Virus record (IMG/VR): IMGVR_UViG_3300022918_000112 | Span: 1 to 60,112 of that record | Source: a virus | Length of the DNA stretch: 60,112 nucleotides | Strand: one strand, 5' to 3' | Notes under the pieces: generated by a model | Databases searched by the model: none | The model's input: the letters and a program-made list of their open reading frames with translations, nothing else | Told to the model about the DNA's origin: nothing | Translations under genes and position numbers: made by a program | In this document: positions 8,343 through 15,516 of the stretch, piece after piece | How the letters are laid out: each line of letters begins with the position of its first letter | Position numbering within the stretch: position 1 is the first letter of the stretch

Positions 8343-8592
8343 GGGCTGTAGCATGAGCCTTCCCTTTTCAGAGAAGGCCCATCGTGTCAGCTCAGTTCAT
8401 CGGTCCTTGCCCTGGTCCCAAAGCTGCCTGAGTTCATTGATGAGTCGAAGGATGGCTATGACCAGCCAAACAAGATCTTTAAAGCGTTGCATATGCAGAT
8501 CCTCTAGTACTTGGAACTAGGGGATGCACAACACCAATTGATAAACCGCCCCACACTCAACCGCCCGGGCATGACCCGGCATAGGACGCCCC
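8343..8592. other. degenerate stretch after the methyltransferase stub
   Basis: No gene with a credible ribosome site. A + strand frame at about 8430-8502 encodes FIDESKDGYDQPNKIFKAL, which reads like a real protein end and may be the remnant of a deleted phage gene. Nothing else is seen. Confidence 0.3.
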
Positions 8593-8871
8593 ATGCCCAC
8601 AGAAAACAAACCGGCCGATCCATTTGGCCCAATCGGTCGTACCTTCCACATTCATCTGAGCGTGCGCGGCGCGCTGCGGGACTTCAGCAAGCGCCAGCTC
8701 AAAGGCATGTTCCATTTTAAGGGTGGCCGAAAGTGCACCGCCGACGAGGCGAAGGATCATCTACTTGAGGCTTTGGCCAAAGGTAAAGAGGTTCTGCCTT
8801 TCGGGCCGCCGTGCGAAGGCTTCGACTTTGCAGGTAATGGTTGCCCTGGCCACGACACGGAGGCCGCATGA
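8593..8871 (+). CDS. phage early protein, unknown function
   Basis: 92 residues. Begins MPTENKPADPFGPIGRTFHI; contains a basic segment (DFSKRQLKGMFHFKGGRK) and a C-terminal LPFGPPCEGFDFAGNGCPGH with three Cys/His positions that could bind a metal. The ribosome site is weak. It overlaps by four bases the start of the truncated DUF4406 gene, implying coupling in the original operon. Confidence 0.65.
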   Translation: MPTENKPADPFGPIGRTFHIHLSVRGALRDFSKRQLKGMFHFKGGRKCTADEAKDHLLEALAKGKEVLPFGPPCEGFDFAGNGCPGHDTEAA

Positions 8872-8945
8872 AGCGCATCTACCTCAGCGGCCCGATGACC
8901 GGCCCGCCAGAACACCACTGGAGATACGCCTCCCCAGACCAACGA
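8868..8945 (+). pseudogene. truncated DUF4406 gene (5' end only)
   Basis: ATGA overlap with the preceding gene, then MKRIYLSGPMTGPPEHH. MKRIYLSGPMTG is the hallmark start of DUF4406 (nucleoside deoxyribosyltransferase-like) phage proteins, normally about 100 residues. After some 20 codons the sequence no longer resembles the family and runs into the 3' end of the minus-strand gene at 8963. The breakpoint is probably between 8910 and 8945, consistent with insertion or replacement by that gene. Confidence 0.7.
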
Positions 8946-8962
8946 ACTCTACGCCAAAAATT

Positions 8963-9556
8963 TCACGTTTTAGGCTGTTTTAAAAGCCATGGAAATGTCT
9001 GTTCTAGACTACTAAATAGTTTTGCCTTCGTTTTACGGAGCTCGCGATAATAATCAAGGCAGCGCTGAGGAGGTTTTTCGCTATCTAATTGCGAGTCAAC
9101 CCCATCAATCAAAGTAGTGCCGGGGCCCATTCGGAGTGCCTTTTGTGCATTATTTATGAGCTCCACGTTATCTTTAGCTCCCTGCATCGAACATGCCCCG
9201 ATGGCTTTTTTAACCAGCACCCTTTCAGAATCGTCTAGCTCGGCGGGGTCGTTATCAAGATCGATTAGCTTTTGTAAAAAAGCTACCTGAGCTTTAGTCT
9301 CCTCAGAATTTAAAGCATGACTAGTGGAAAATGCGTCGCTTACGGATAGAAATGTAAAAACAATAGAAACTAAAGGAGGCAAGTAAGAGCGAGGCTCTGT
9401 CCAGTCTTCCCAAAACACTACAGACGCGGCAGCAGCTAGACCGGCAACAATAAATCCAGCAAACGCCCAATAATGTTCGCCATGAAATGCAACTCCTGCC
9501 AACACCACACCTATTACTAGCGAAATGAAGCCTACTACCAAGCGCCAACTTTCCAT
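8963..9556 (-). CDS. accessory membrane protein, unknown function
   Basis: 197 residues with three hydrophobic segments in the first 75 (around 5-25, 30-50 and 60-78), then a cytoplasmic helical domain containing LVKKAIGACSM. Start ATG with GAAGG upstream. Minus strand, AT-richer, and sitting against a broken DUF4406 gene, so probably an acquired moron. Superinfection exclusion or another membrane-based conversion function is possible; no family recognised. Confidence 0.7.
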   Translation of the reverse strand: MESWRLVVGFISLVIGVVLAGVAFHGEHYWAFAGFIVAGLAAAASVVFWEDWTEPRSYLPPLVSIVFTFLSVSDAFSTSHALNSEETKAQVAFLQKLIDLDNDPAELDDSERVLVKKAIGACSMQGAKDNVELINNAQKALRMGPGTTLIDGVDSQLDSEKPPQRCLDYYRELRKTKAKLFSSLEQTFPWLLKQPKT

Positions 9557-9669
9557 TTATGCTGAACCTTCGTGAGTTTAAGGTTGCTCAGTATAATCAA
9601 TTAGTTAATTCCCCCCAACCAAGATCAATCATTTTCCTACCCAGCCGTTATAGCGGCAAGGACGAAGTC

Positions 9670-9996
9670 ATGCCTGAAGAAATCAAATTGATCCAACCGG
9701 CGACGGTTGTGCGCGACGAAATGGGTTCGTTTCAGCATCCCGATATGCCTGACTTCGACGAGGGCGACGGTGACAAGTGCAAAGCCTGGGTAGCGGAACA
9801 GGGTTTGAAGGTGGCGATGGTGAGCCTTGAGTACGCAGACGAAGCCGTTGCAGATCGCTACTTTGAAGCCGGCGATCCCGACTTCAGCTATTGGGAGCCT
9901 GATCGCCCTGAAGGTGAGGATTGGTTCTGCCTGGCGATTCACGACACCGACGACGGCCCTGTGTGCTGGTGGGCTCGCCGCGAGGTGACGCCATGA
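9670..9996 (+). CDS. phage early protein, unknown function
   Basis: 108 residues beginning MPEEIKLIQPATVVRDE. AAGGACGAAGTC precedes the ATG at 9670; the open frame before it has no ribosome site. The protein is acidic and rich in Trp (VCWWARREVTP at the end). Its stop overlaps the next start (ATGA). Confidence 0.7.
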   Translation: MPEEIKLIQPATVVRDEMGSFQHPDMPDFDEGDGDKCKAWVAEQGLKVAMVSLEYADEAVADRYFEAGDPDFSYWEPDRPEGEDWFCLAIHDTDDGPVCWWARREVTP

Positions 9997-10229
9997 ACGA
10001 AGCACAGCAACTGATAGCAACGCTGGAAATGGAATCTGAAGAGCGAGCGGTCGCCGCTGAGAAGTTTGTCCGTGATACCGGTCGCGCTTCAATTTCAGCA
10101 CTGCAGCGAAACTTCCGGATCGGATACGGCAGTGCCTGCCGGCTGATGGATGAACTGGTAAAGCGGAAGGTCGTGTCGCAGATCGACCAAGAAGGCCGGC
10201 GCACGATACTTGAAAAGGTGACGCCATGA
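9993..10229 (+). CDS. stand-alone FtsK-gamma-like winged-helix protein
   Basis: 78 residues. The segment RASISALQRNFRIGYGSACR followed by LMDELVKRKVVS matches the FtsK gamma domain as I recall it (SISLLQR, IGYNRAARLMDQLE, GVV). In FtsK this winged helix reads KOPS sequences and activates XerD; here it occurs alone in a phage operon. It may bind DNA, or mimic or interfere with FtsK-XerCD chromosome processing. Translationally coupled to both neighbours (ATGA overlaps). Confidence 0.75.
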   Translation: MNEAQQLIATLEMESEERAVAAEKFVRDTGRASISALQRNFRIGYGSACRLMDELVKRKVVSQIDQEGRRTILEKVTP

Positions 10230-10291
10230 TCCTGCTCACAGCGCCAGCCCTCCCCTGCATGGCCTGGCTCGTCTACTCGGGGCCGCGGTGA
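10226..10291 (+). CDS. possible 21-residue hydrophobic peptide
   Basis: MILLTAPALPCMAWLVYSGPR: the start overlaps the previous stop (ATGA) and the stop overlaps the next gene start. It may be a true small membrane peptide or only a coupling device that carries ribosomes to the next gene. No other support. Confidence 0.35.
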   Translation: MILLTAPALPCMAWLVYSGPR

Positions 10292-10602
10292 TGAGAAGTG
10301 TTCGCCGATTCGTAGATGATCCATCAGCCGAATACGGTTTCCGCTCGGTGCCAGCGACCTATGAGGACGCCGAGATTATCACCGGCTTCCGACTGGATCG
10401 TCGCGTCAACTACTCGATCAGTGTCGAAGGGGAAGTTGAGCAGGAAAGCTGGTGCACCCTGGATTGCTCCGGATGCAGCTGTGGTTGCGAAGGTGGCTGC
10501 GGATGCGGGCCTTCCGCTGGATGCAGCGAGTGTGGGTACACCGGCAAACGACGGCATCACTTCGGCTTCCCGCCATCTCCGCCAGACCGCAAGAAACCCT
10601 AA
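10291..10602 (+). CDS. Cys-rich phage protein, probable metal binder
   Basis: 103 residues (a GTG at 10288 is an alternative start). Residues 55-85 are exceptionally rich in cysteine: CTLDCSGCSCGCEGGCGCG followed by AGCSECGYTGKRR. The CxxCxC repeats point to zinc or another metal; the last CxxC followed by GYTGKR resembles a zinc knuckle. The N-terminal part (DAEIITGFRLDRRVNY) has no known match. Coupled early operon member. Confidence 0.7.
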   Translation: MRSVRRFVDDPSAEYGFRSVPATYEDAEIITGFRLDRRVNYSISVEGEVEQESWCTLDCSGCSCGCEGGCGCGPSAGCSECGYTGKRRHHFGFPPSPPDRKKP

Positions 10603-10653
10603 CCCCCTCTTCCACCTACCAGCCTGCCGGTGAACGGCGGGCGAGGAATTCCT

Positions 10654-10983
10654 ATGACCAAAGATCAGCTCCCATCGCTGGCAGCGGCTGTCGCACGCGC
10701 AATTGATGCCGGCAAGGCCGCCGCTGAGGCCGCGCCAGATGATGGCGGTAGCGCCAACCTCGACCGCGTTTACGTCTGCGTGGGCCTGCTCCGCGAAAGC
10801 ACCTTGGATAAGGCTGGCATTACAGGCTGGATGCAGGCGGCCACCACCTACCACTCCCGCGCGTTTCATCTCAGCGCCCCATTCGCTGGCCAAGGCAACC
10901 GGCGTTATGCCGGCGTGCAGGCCATGTACAAATCACTGAAGGCTGAAGGCGTCGAGTGTGGCGTCTGGTACCAGATGGATTAA
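10654..10983 (+). CDS. phage early protein, unknown function
   Basis: 109 residues starting MTKDQLPSLAAAVARAID. GCGAGGAATTCCT precedes the ATG at 10654. The C-terminal part (NRRYAGVQAMYKSLKAEGVE) is typical of small Pseudomonas phage proteins, but no function is known to me. Followed at 11031 by the DUF4224 gene. Confidence 0.7.
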   Translation: MTKDQLPSLAAAVARAIDAGKAAAEAAPDDGGSANLDRVYVCVGLLRESTLDKAGITGWMQAATTYHSRAFHLSAPFAGQGNRRYAGVQAMYKSLKAEGVECGVWYQMD

Positions 10984-11030
10984 CCACCCCTCCCCACCTT
11001 CTGCCGCCACGCGCGGCATGGAGCACCCCT

Positions 11031-11273
11031 ATGGAAAATGAAATTCTCTCGGACGAAGAGCTGGCAGACCTCACCGGCTACAAGGCCAGGGCCTACCAGC
11101 GACGCTGGCTGGTTGATCGCCAATGGGTTTTCGTCGAAAGCCGTGGCAAGCGGCCTCTAGTTGGCCGGATGTATGCCCGTATGAAACTGGGCATGATCTC
11201 CCCCGCCATCGCTGACCCCAACCCACCGCCGGCAGCTCCGGCATGGACGCCAGACTTCTCGCGAGTGAACTGA
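11031..11273 (+). CDS. DUF4224 protein, probable integrase-associated regulator
   Basis: 80 residues. LSDEELADLTGYKARAYQRR followed by WLVDRQWVFVESRGKRPLV is the DUF4224 pattern, regularly found directly upstream of tyrosine integrases in Pseudomonas phages. The fold looks like a small winged helix; an excisionase-like or directionality role is plausible from position. It ends one base before the integrase start. Confidence 0.8.
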   Translation: MENEILSDEELADLTGYKARAYQRRWLVDRQWVFVESRGKRPLVGRMYARMKLGMISPAIADPNPPPAAPAWTPDFSRVN

Positions 11274-11274
11274 T

Positions 11275-12324
11275 ATGCGACCCCGCAAGGCCGAAACACG
11301 TAATTTGCCGCCCCGGATGTACCAGTGGACGCGGCCACGGAAAAGTGGAAAGGACTGGATTGCCTATTACTACTTGGACATGACCGGCAAGGCGATCCCA
11401 TTGGGCAAAGACCTGGACCTCGCCAGGATCAAATGGGCAGAACTCGAAGCCAAGGAAAAACCTCTCGACCTGCGCACCATGAAGGGAATTTTTGACAGGT
11501 ACATCCGCGACATCGTGTCCAAGAAAGCGCCGCGCACCCAAAAGGACAATCTGTCGGAGATCAAGCAGCTGCGGCCGATGTTCGACAGCGCCCCCATTGA
11601 CTCGATCACCCCGGCCACGATTGCCGGGTACCGGGATGCACGGACGGCAAAGGTTCGGGCGAATCGTGAGATTGCCACCCTTTCCCACGTGTTCAACATT
11701 GCTCGGGAATGGGGGCTGACAACCAAAGAAAATCCCTGCCAAGGCGTTCGCAAAAACAAGGAAACGCCGCGGGACTATTACGCAAATGACGTGGTTTGGG
11801 ATGCTGTTTACAAGAAGGCAGCTCAAGAGCTGAAAGATGCGATGGACCTGGCCTATCTGACCGGGCAACGGCCGGCAGACGTGCTGATTATGCGGAAGGA
11901 TGATGCAGAAGGAGGATACCTGGGGGTGCTACAGAACAAGACGCACAAAAAGCTGCGGATTCAGATGACCGCCGGAGGCGAGGCAAACAGCCTAGGACGA
12001 TTGATCGCGGAAATAACGGCGCGCAATGCTCAGCACCTATCCAACTACCTGATTGTGAGTCGGCACGGTAAAAGGATGACCGCGACGATGCTGAGAAAGC
12101 GGTGGGACATTGCGCGCGAGAAAGCAAAGTTGGCCGCGATCGAGATCGGCGACGAGCTGCTGGCGACAAAAATCGGTGGATTCCAGTTCCGTGATATCAG
12201 GCCAAAAGCTGCTTCTGAAATCCTCGACATTGGGGAAGCGAGCTTGCTTCTGGGTCACACCAAAGGCGACATCACGGAACGCGTTTACCGCCGCATCGGC
12301 GCCATTGCCAAGCCGTCAAAATAG
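11275..12324 (+). CDS. int: tyrosine integrase, lambda type
   Basis: 349 residues. The N-terminal arm-binding domain (AETRNLPPRMYQW, then ARIKWAELEA) matches the lambda Int N domain; a SAM-like core-binding domain spans about 70-160; the catalytic domain has the first Arg in LTGQRPADVL, box II FRDIRPKAAS, LLLGHT and the nucleophile Tyr in ITERVYRRIG. In box II the usual HxxR is RxxR, so the first His is replaced. It reads directly into the attP region, the usual int-attP arrangement. Function: site-specific integration into a tRNA-Ser gene, inferred from attP. Confidence 0.93.
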   Translation: MRPRKAETRNLPPRMYQWTRPRKSGKDWIAYYYLDMTGKAIPLGKDLDLARIKWAELEAKEKPLDLRTMKGIFDRYIRDIVSKKAPRTQKDNLSEIKQLRPMFDSAPIDSITPATIAGYRDARTAKVRANREIATLSHVFNIAREWGLTTKENPCQGVRKNKETPRDYYANDVVWDAVYKKAAQELKDAMDLAYLTGQRPADVLIMRKDDAEGGYLGVLQNKTHKKLRIQMTAGGEANSLGRLIAEITARNAQHLSNYLIVSRHGKRMTATMLRKRWDIAREKAKLAAIEIGDELLATKIGGFQFRDIRPKAASEILDIGEASLLLGHTKGDITERVYRRIGAIAKPSK

Positions 12325-12446
12325 CCCGAAAACCCGTTACAAAACTCAAACTCCGCCCCTTGTAGAATGCGGTTTACAGAGGTGCCGAAAAACAAAAGTA
12401 CTGTAACGAAAAACAGCTACGGGCCACGGTTTCAGCGGCTTTAAAT

Positions 12447-12508
12447 AGCGGTCTTGAAAACCGTCGACTGTAACAGGTCCATGAGTTCGAATCCCATCGC
12501 CTCCGCCA
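12447..12508 (+). other. 3' fragment of tRNA-Ser(UGA), att core
   Basis: The anticodon arm CGGTCTTGAAAACCG (anticodon TGA) is followed by the long variable arm of a serine tRNA, GTTCGAATC of the T arm, the acceptor strand CGCCTCC and CCA at 12506-12508. The matching 5' acceptor strand (GGAGGCG) and the D arm are absent upstream, so this is not a functional tRNA but the stretch carried by the phage to rebuild the host gene on integration. Confidence 0.85.
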
Positions 12509-12515
12509 TCTTTAT

Positions 12516-12549
12516 ACGACAAAGCCCTGATTTTTCAGGGCTTTGTCGT
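12516..12549 (+). terminator. tRNA-Ser terminator carried in attP
   Basis: ACGACAAAGCCCTGA and TCAGGGCTTTGTCGT form a perfect 15-bp stem around TTTT, eight bases after the CCA end. It looks like the host tRNA terminator, extending the region of attB identity beyond the tRNA. Being symmetric, it would stop transcription from both sides, including int readthrough. Confidence 0.85.
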
Positions 12550-12712
12550 TTCTGGGGTTTGAGATTTCCGCCGGGATTTTTGAGGCGTTACAAAACTATT
12601 TGGTAACCGTTACAAAACTTTCCGGTTTTTCCCATCCTGCGGCGCCCTGCCGATCCTTAAATATCCTTCATGTAACGCGATGCTACGCTGTCCTCAAAAC
12701 CGAGGATTTGCG

Positions 12713-12922
12713 ATGCCACATTCAGACCTGCTCCCTTCCCTGCTATTCAAAATCAACGAAAACCAGCTCGCCCTTGAGGCCGCCATCCTGGAGCTTTCCA
12801 ACTGGGTCGAGGCCCGCGGCTCGGATGACGTCGCAGACAACGTGCGCGGCGCATTGGACACCATCGACAAGAACGAGGAGTTCATCAAGATGACGCTTGC
12901 GGTGATGATGACGCCGGAGTGA
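12713..12922 (+). CDS. small helical protein next to attP
   Basis: 69 residues, MPHSDLLPSLLFKINENQLA at the start, GAGGATTTGCG before the ATG. Helical and acidic, no cysteines. A gene of this type is a familiar neighbour of att sites in Pseudomonas prophages. Function unknown. It lies on the opposite side of the attP core from int. Confidence 0.7.
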   Translation: MPHSDLLPSLLFKINENQLALEAAILELSNWVEARGSDDVADNVRGALDTIDKNEEFIKMTLAVMMTPE

Positions 12923-12975
12923 GGTCCGGACTGATGTGCACTTTGGCCACAAACAACGCAAATGAGGATTTACAA

Positions 12976-13974
12976 TTAAATCGATGCGCGATCAATAATC
13001 TCACCATCAACGTTCTTGCGTATCAACTCGCCAGATGCGAACTCAGCAAGAAACGCTTCGTAAGGCGCATTGGGTATAGGGGCGTGGAATGGCATTTGGC
13101 CGCTTCGGGCATTAGCTGTCAATTCTCGAAGTGTTTCCGCGTGCCAGCACTTACCTAACGCTACTTCGCCCAGCCGCGTACTGCCGATTGTGCCCGAGTA
13201 CACTCCCAAGAATTTGAAACTTTTCACGGTTTCATGGGTAAGTGCTTGAGTATCAAGTCCCATCAGCGCATCCAGCGCACCAATGGTTCCGCCGAGCATT
13301 TGCTCGAACACCTCATTGTTCGCCTTATTTCCTGCACCAACCCGCTTGTCGTCTTGCGCGATCAGCACTGGCGCACCAGACATCCCGGCTCGGGACAACG
13401 AGTCAATAAGCAACACTCGTCCACCAAGCCGCAAGGCCGGTTCTGTTGCGATACTGCCTCTCTTCCAAACAGGTAGGTAGTAGGGTGCATCGTTGCCAAA
13501 GGTCCCAGTCATGTCCTCCCGGCTGAAGGGGTAGCCGAGAATGAACACATCCTTAGCCACCGTTTCATTGATATGCGTATCATTTTCAACTGAATGAATA
13601 TCTACAAACTCAAAGTGGTTTTCGAGAGTCATCGGCAAGGGATAAATCACGATGTCAACGTCCCCGCCTGCAGGATGTTCTTCCCACAACGGTTCCATCG
13701 CGGCGTTGTAAAGTGGAAGGGTTAGCTCAATCAGACTTTTACTTTTGCTTAACACCGTGACTTTGAGTAGGTGCGGTGGCGGATTTGATCCCATGACAGA
13801 CGGAGTAGCAGGGTCAAGGCCCGTGACAACGTGCCAGTTCGTCACCAACAACAATGACTGGCTAGCACGAATAAAGAAGCCCGTCGCATAAGAGCGTTGT
13901 ATGTGCTGACCTGTCTCAGGGTGAATAAAGTAGGTTTGTATGTAAGTAGTGGCGCGCGACAGCTGATGGATCAC
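12976..13974 (-). CDS. trypsin-like serine protease domain protein (lysogenic conversion candidate)
   Basis: 332 residues from a GTG at 13974 preceded by GGAG; an ATG at 14106 would add 44 residues without a ribosome site and crowd the Rz gene end. A complete trypsin-like triad is visible: His in TNWHVVTG, Asp in GGDVDIVIYPL, Ser in AGMSGAPV (family pattern GxSGxP). No signal peptide, so probably cytoplasmic. Its place at the attP end of the late region is typical of lysogenic-conversion genes; host defence or proteolysis of a partner is possible. Confidence 0.8.
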   Translation of the reverse strand: MIHQLSRATTYIQTYFIHPETGQHIQRSYATGFFIRASQSLLLVTNWHVVTGLDPATPSVMGSNPPPHLLKVTVLSKSKSLIELTLPLYNAAMEPLWEEHPAGGDVDIVIYPLPMTLENHFEFVDIHSVENDTHINETVAKDVFILGYPFSREDMTGTFGNDAPYYLPVWKRGSIATEPALRLGGRVLLIDSLSRAGMSGAPVLIAQDDKRVGAGNKANNEVFEQMLGGTIGALDALMGLDTQALTHETVKSFKFLGVYSGTIGSTRLGEVALGKCWHAETLRELTANARSGQMPFHAPIPNAPYEAFLAEFASGELIRKNVDGEIIDRASI

Positions 13975-14072
13975 AATACACTCCAGATACAAAATATCGG
14001 CCGGTGCATAGATGATAGCGGTACTGCTGCAACAATCCTCGTCATTTCGTATCGACCTTGCCGCAGCTAAAT

Positions 14073-14552
14073 CTATCGATTCAGCTCCCTCACATAAGCT
14101 TGGCACGCCGCCAACGCGATCAGCCCTTGATCGCCTGCAACGGTGATTCCGATAATTCGTTGAGCATGCGCTGGGTCAAGTCGAGCGCGCGTTCCTCCAT
14201 GAACCACGCTGCTGGCGCCGGCACCGACTGGCACTGAACAGCCACTGGCTGGATCCGCAGCGTCGATGAGGACTGACAGCCGCAAATCAGAAGTGCCAAG
14301 GCGATCGCGCAGGAGAGCCTGGTCTTTTTGTGCATTGGTCATTTTCTCGAAGTGGGTTTTCTCGCTGGCCACGAGCCGTTGCTCGAGTGCGAGGCGCTTG
14401 TCCTGCTCGGCCTGCTGAGCGGTGGCGGCGGAAATGGTCAGTTGATTCAGGATGTCGGCGCAGCGTCAGTCCTGGAACTGCCAGGCGCTGCCGGCGCCAA
14501 GCATGATCATCGCCAGCTCGCCGACCGCCTTCCACGGAATTGCTACAGGCAT
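14073..14552 (-). pseudogene. i-spanin Rz with an in-frame stop codon
   Basis: The start MPVAIPWKAVGELAMI and the membrane helix are intact, but codon 29 (14466-14468) is TGA directly after WQFQD, where related Rz proteins as I recall have Trp (DWR). The frame then continues open with a normal Rz coiled coil (NQLTISAATAQQAEQDKRLA) and the characteristic end ALAACQAYVRELNR. A short stretch after the stop also seems deleted. The inner-membrane subunit of this spanin pair is therefore probably not made. A second, intact spanin pair exists at 42144. Confidence 0.8.
14120..14335 (-). CDS. o-spanin Rz1, outer-membrane lipoprotein
   Basis: 71 residues embedded out of frame in Rz. A basic start (MHKKTRLSC), a hydrophobic stretch and the lipobox LLICGC mark a lipoprotein; the mature part is short with a Pro-containing segment. 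It would fuse inner and outer membranes with Rz at the end of lysis, but its partner frame here is interrupted. Intact as read. Confidence 0.8.
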   Translation of the reverse strand: MHKKTRLSCAIALALLICGCQSSSTLRIQPVAVQCQSVPAPAAWFMEERALDLTQRMLNELSESPLQAIKG

Positions 14553-14702
14553 CACTTACCCTCTTGTGGTAGATGTTGAGTGATCTGACAACTATCGCAG
14601 TGGTGCGACGAAAATTGACGACGATATTTCGAATTGCAACATTTAGGTTGTATCCTTCCCTACGCCAAGAAGGGCTTGGTTTAGAAAAGTACGAGGCTTG
14701 TA

Positions 14703-15005
14703 ATGAGCATTAAAATGGATGCAGTAATCGCAGGGATCACTGGCGCGCTTAACAAAGCCGAATCCAACGACCGTGCTGAATTCGTGATCGGGAATACCGT
14801 GGTAACAATCGATCCACGCGGTATCAGCATTGTGCTCAACGAAAGCAATCTAGATCCGGTAGCACTGAGAATCCACCGCCCGGAAACTGACGTATCATGC
14901 TGGGGATACGTTCTTGCTCACGATCCGCGAAAACCCAAACGTGTACCTGCCGATATTGATCTGGGTGCGGAAAGTTTCAATGTAATCGGATGCTTGCGGA
15001 GATGA
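14703..15005 (+). CDS. accessory protein between lysis genes, unknown function
   Basis: 100 residues, ATG with GAGG upstream, on the + strand inside a minus-strand late operon, hence a moron candidate expressed from the lysogen. Reads as a beta-rich N half (FVIGNTVVTIDPRGISIVLN) with a polar C half. No recognised domain. The 150 bases before it are AT-richer and could hold its promoter (TTGACG near 14617), not firmly identified. Confidence 0.65.
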   Translation: MSIKMDAVIAGITGALNKAESNDRAEFVIGNTVVTIDPRGISIVLNESNLDPVALRIHRPETDVSCWGYVLAHDPRKPKRVPADIDLGAESFNVIGCLRR

Positions 15006-15032
15006 AATCAAGTCCAGATTTTCACAGCATGG

Positions 15033-15455
15033 TCACGGAACATCCCTGAAGAAGACGTGACCACCAAGCCTGAGCGTTCGCGTGGCATTAACAGACCAGC
15101 CCGGCGCCTTGATGCTGGTCGCGTAGTAATGCGTAGCGCCGCCGGTGGGGTCTGGTACCTTTCCGTCGATCATCTGGTCAGCGGCAATACGCGCCTGCGC
15201 CAGCTCGCGGAACGGGATCTGTTTCACACCGATCAGGAACTGATAGTTCGGGTCGTTCTTGTTCCAGCAGCTAAACTGGTACGGCTTTTGGCAGACGCCG
15301 GCATAGCCTTCGCCCCACCACGATCTGGCCTTGCCGTCGTTCATACGGTTGCGGATCGTCCAGGCTACGGCGATCTGGCCGGCCAACGATTCGCCGCGGG
15401 CTTCACCCCACAGTGTGCGCGCGAGGATGTCGCGGTCTTGTTCAGTGACGGTCAT
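15033..15455 (-). CDS. endolysin, SleB-type cell wall hydrolase
   Basis: 140 residues, the usual size of Pseudomonas phage lysins of the Hydrolase_2 family. The opening DILARTLWGEARGES carries the catalytic Glu, followed by IAVAWTIRNRM, QFSCWN and GATHYYATS. Cleaves peptidoglycan after holin triggering; no signal peptide. It is separated from the holins by the whole head-tail cluster, an unusual split. A terminator-like hairpin lies just before its ribosome site. Confidence 0.88.
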   Translation of the reverse strand: MTVTEQDRDILARTLWGEARGESLAGQIAVAWTIRNRMNDGKARSWWGEGYAGVCQKPYQFSCWNKNDPNYQFLIGVKQIPFRELAQARIAADQMIDGKVPDPTGGATHYYATSIKAPGWSVNATRTLRLGGHVFFRDVP

Positions 15456-15469
15456 ACTTTTCTCCAGGC

Positions 15470-15494
15470 AAAAAAATCCCGCTCGATGGCGGGT
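15470..15494 (-). terminator. hairpin upstream of the endolysin gene
   Basis: The minus strand reads CCCGC-catcga-GCGGG followed by a run of T, then the ribosome site of the endolysin (TGGAGAAAAGT). It resembles an intrinsic terminator or attenuator inside the late operon. Confidence 0.7.
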
Positions 15495-15516
15495 TGCGTT
15501 GTGCTGCAGTGGCGCG

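Larger units (their letters stand above)
12336..12619 (+). other. complete attP (core plus arm sites)
   Basis: Directly behind int. The core is the 3' part of a tRNA-Ser and its terminator (12447-12549). The 11-mer GTTACAAAACT occurs at 12336-12346 on the P side and twice on the P' side, at 12587-12597 and 12609-12619, as expected for Int arm-type sites. Arm sites on both sides, and phage genes on both sides, indicate an intact attP rather than attL or attR. Confidence 0.75.

Noticed and set aside
8236-8520. 94-codon + strand frame behind the AbiC-like gene
   Set aside because: Ser/Arg/Cys-rich translation without a ribosome site; it runs across the methyltransferase stub in another frame.
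12421-12508. Functional tRNA-Ser gene
   Set aside because: The 5' acceptor strand and D arm do not match; only the anticodon arm to CCA is present, as expected for an att core.
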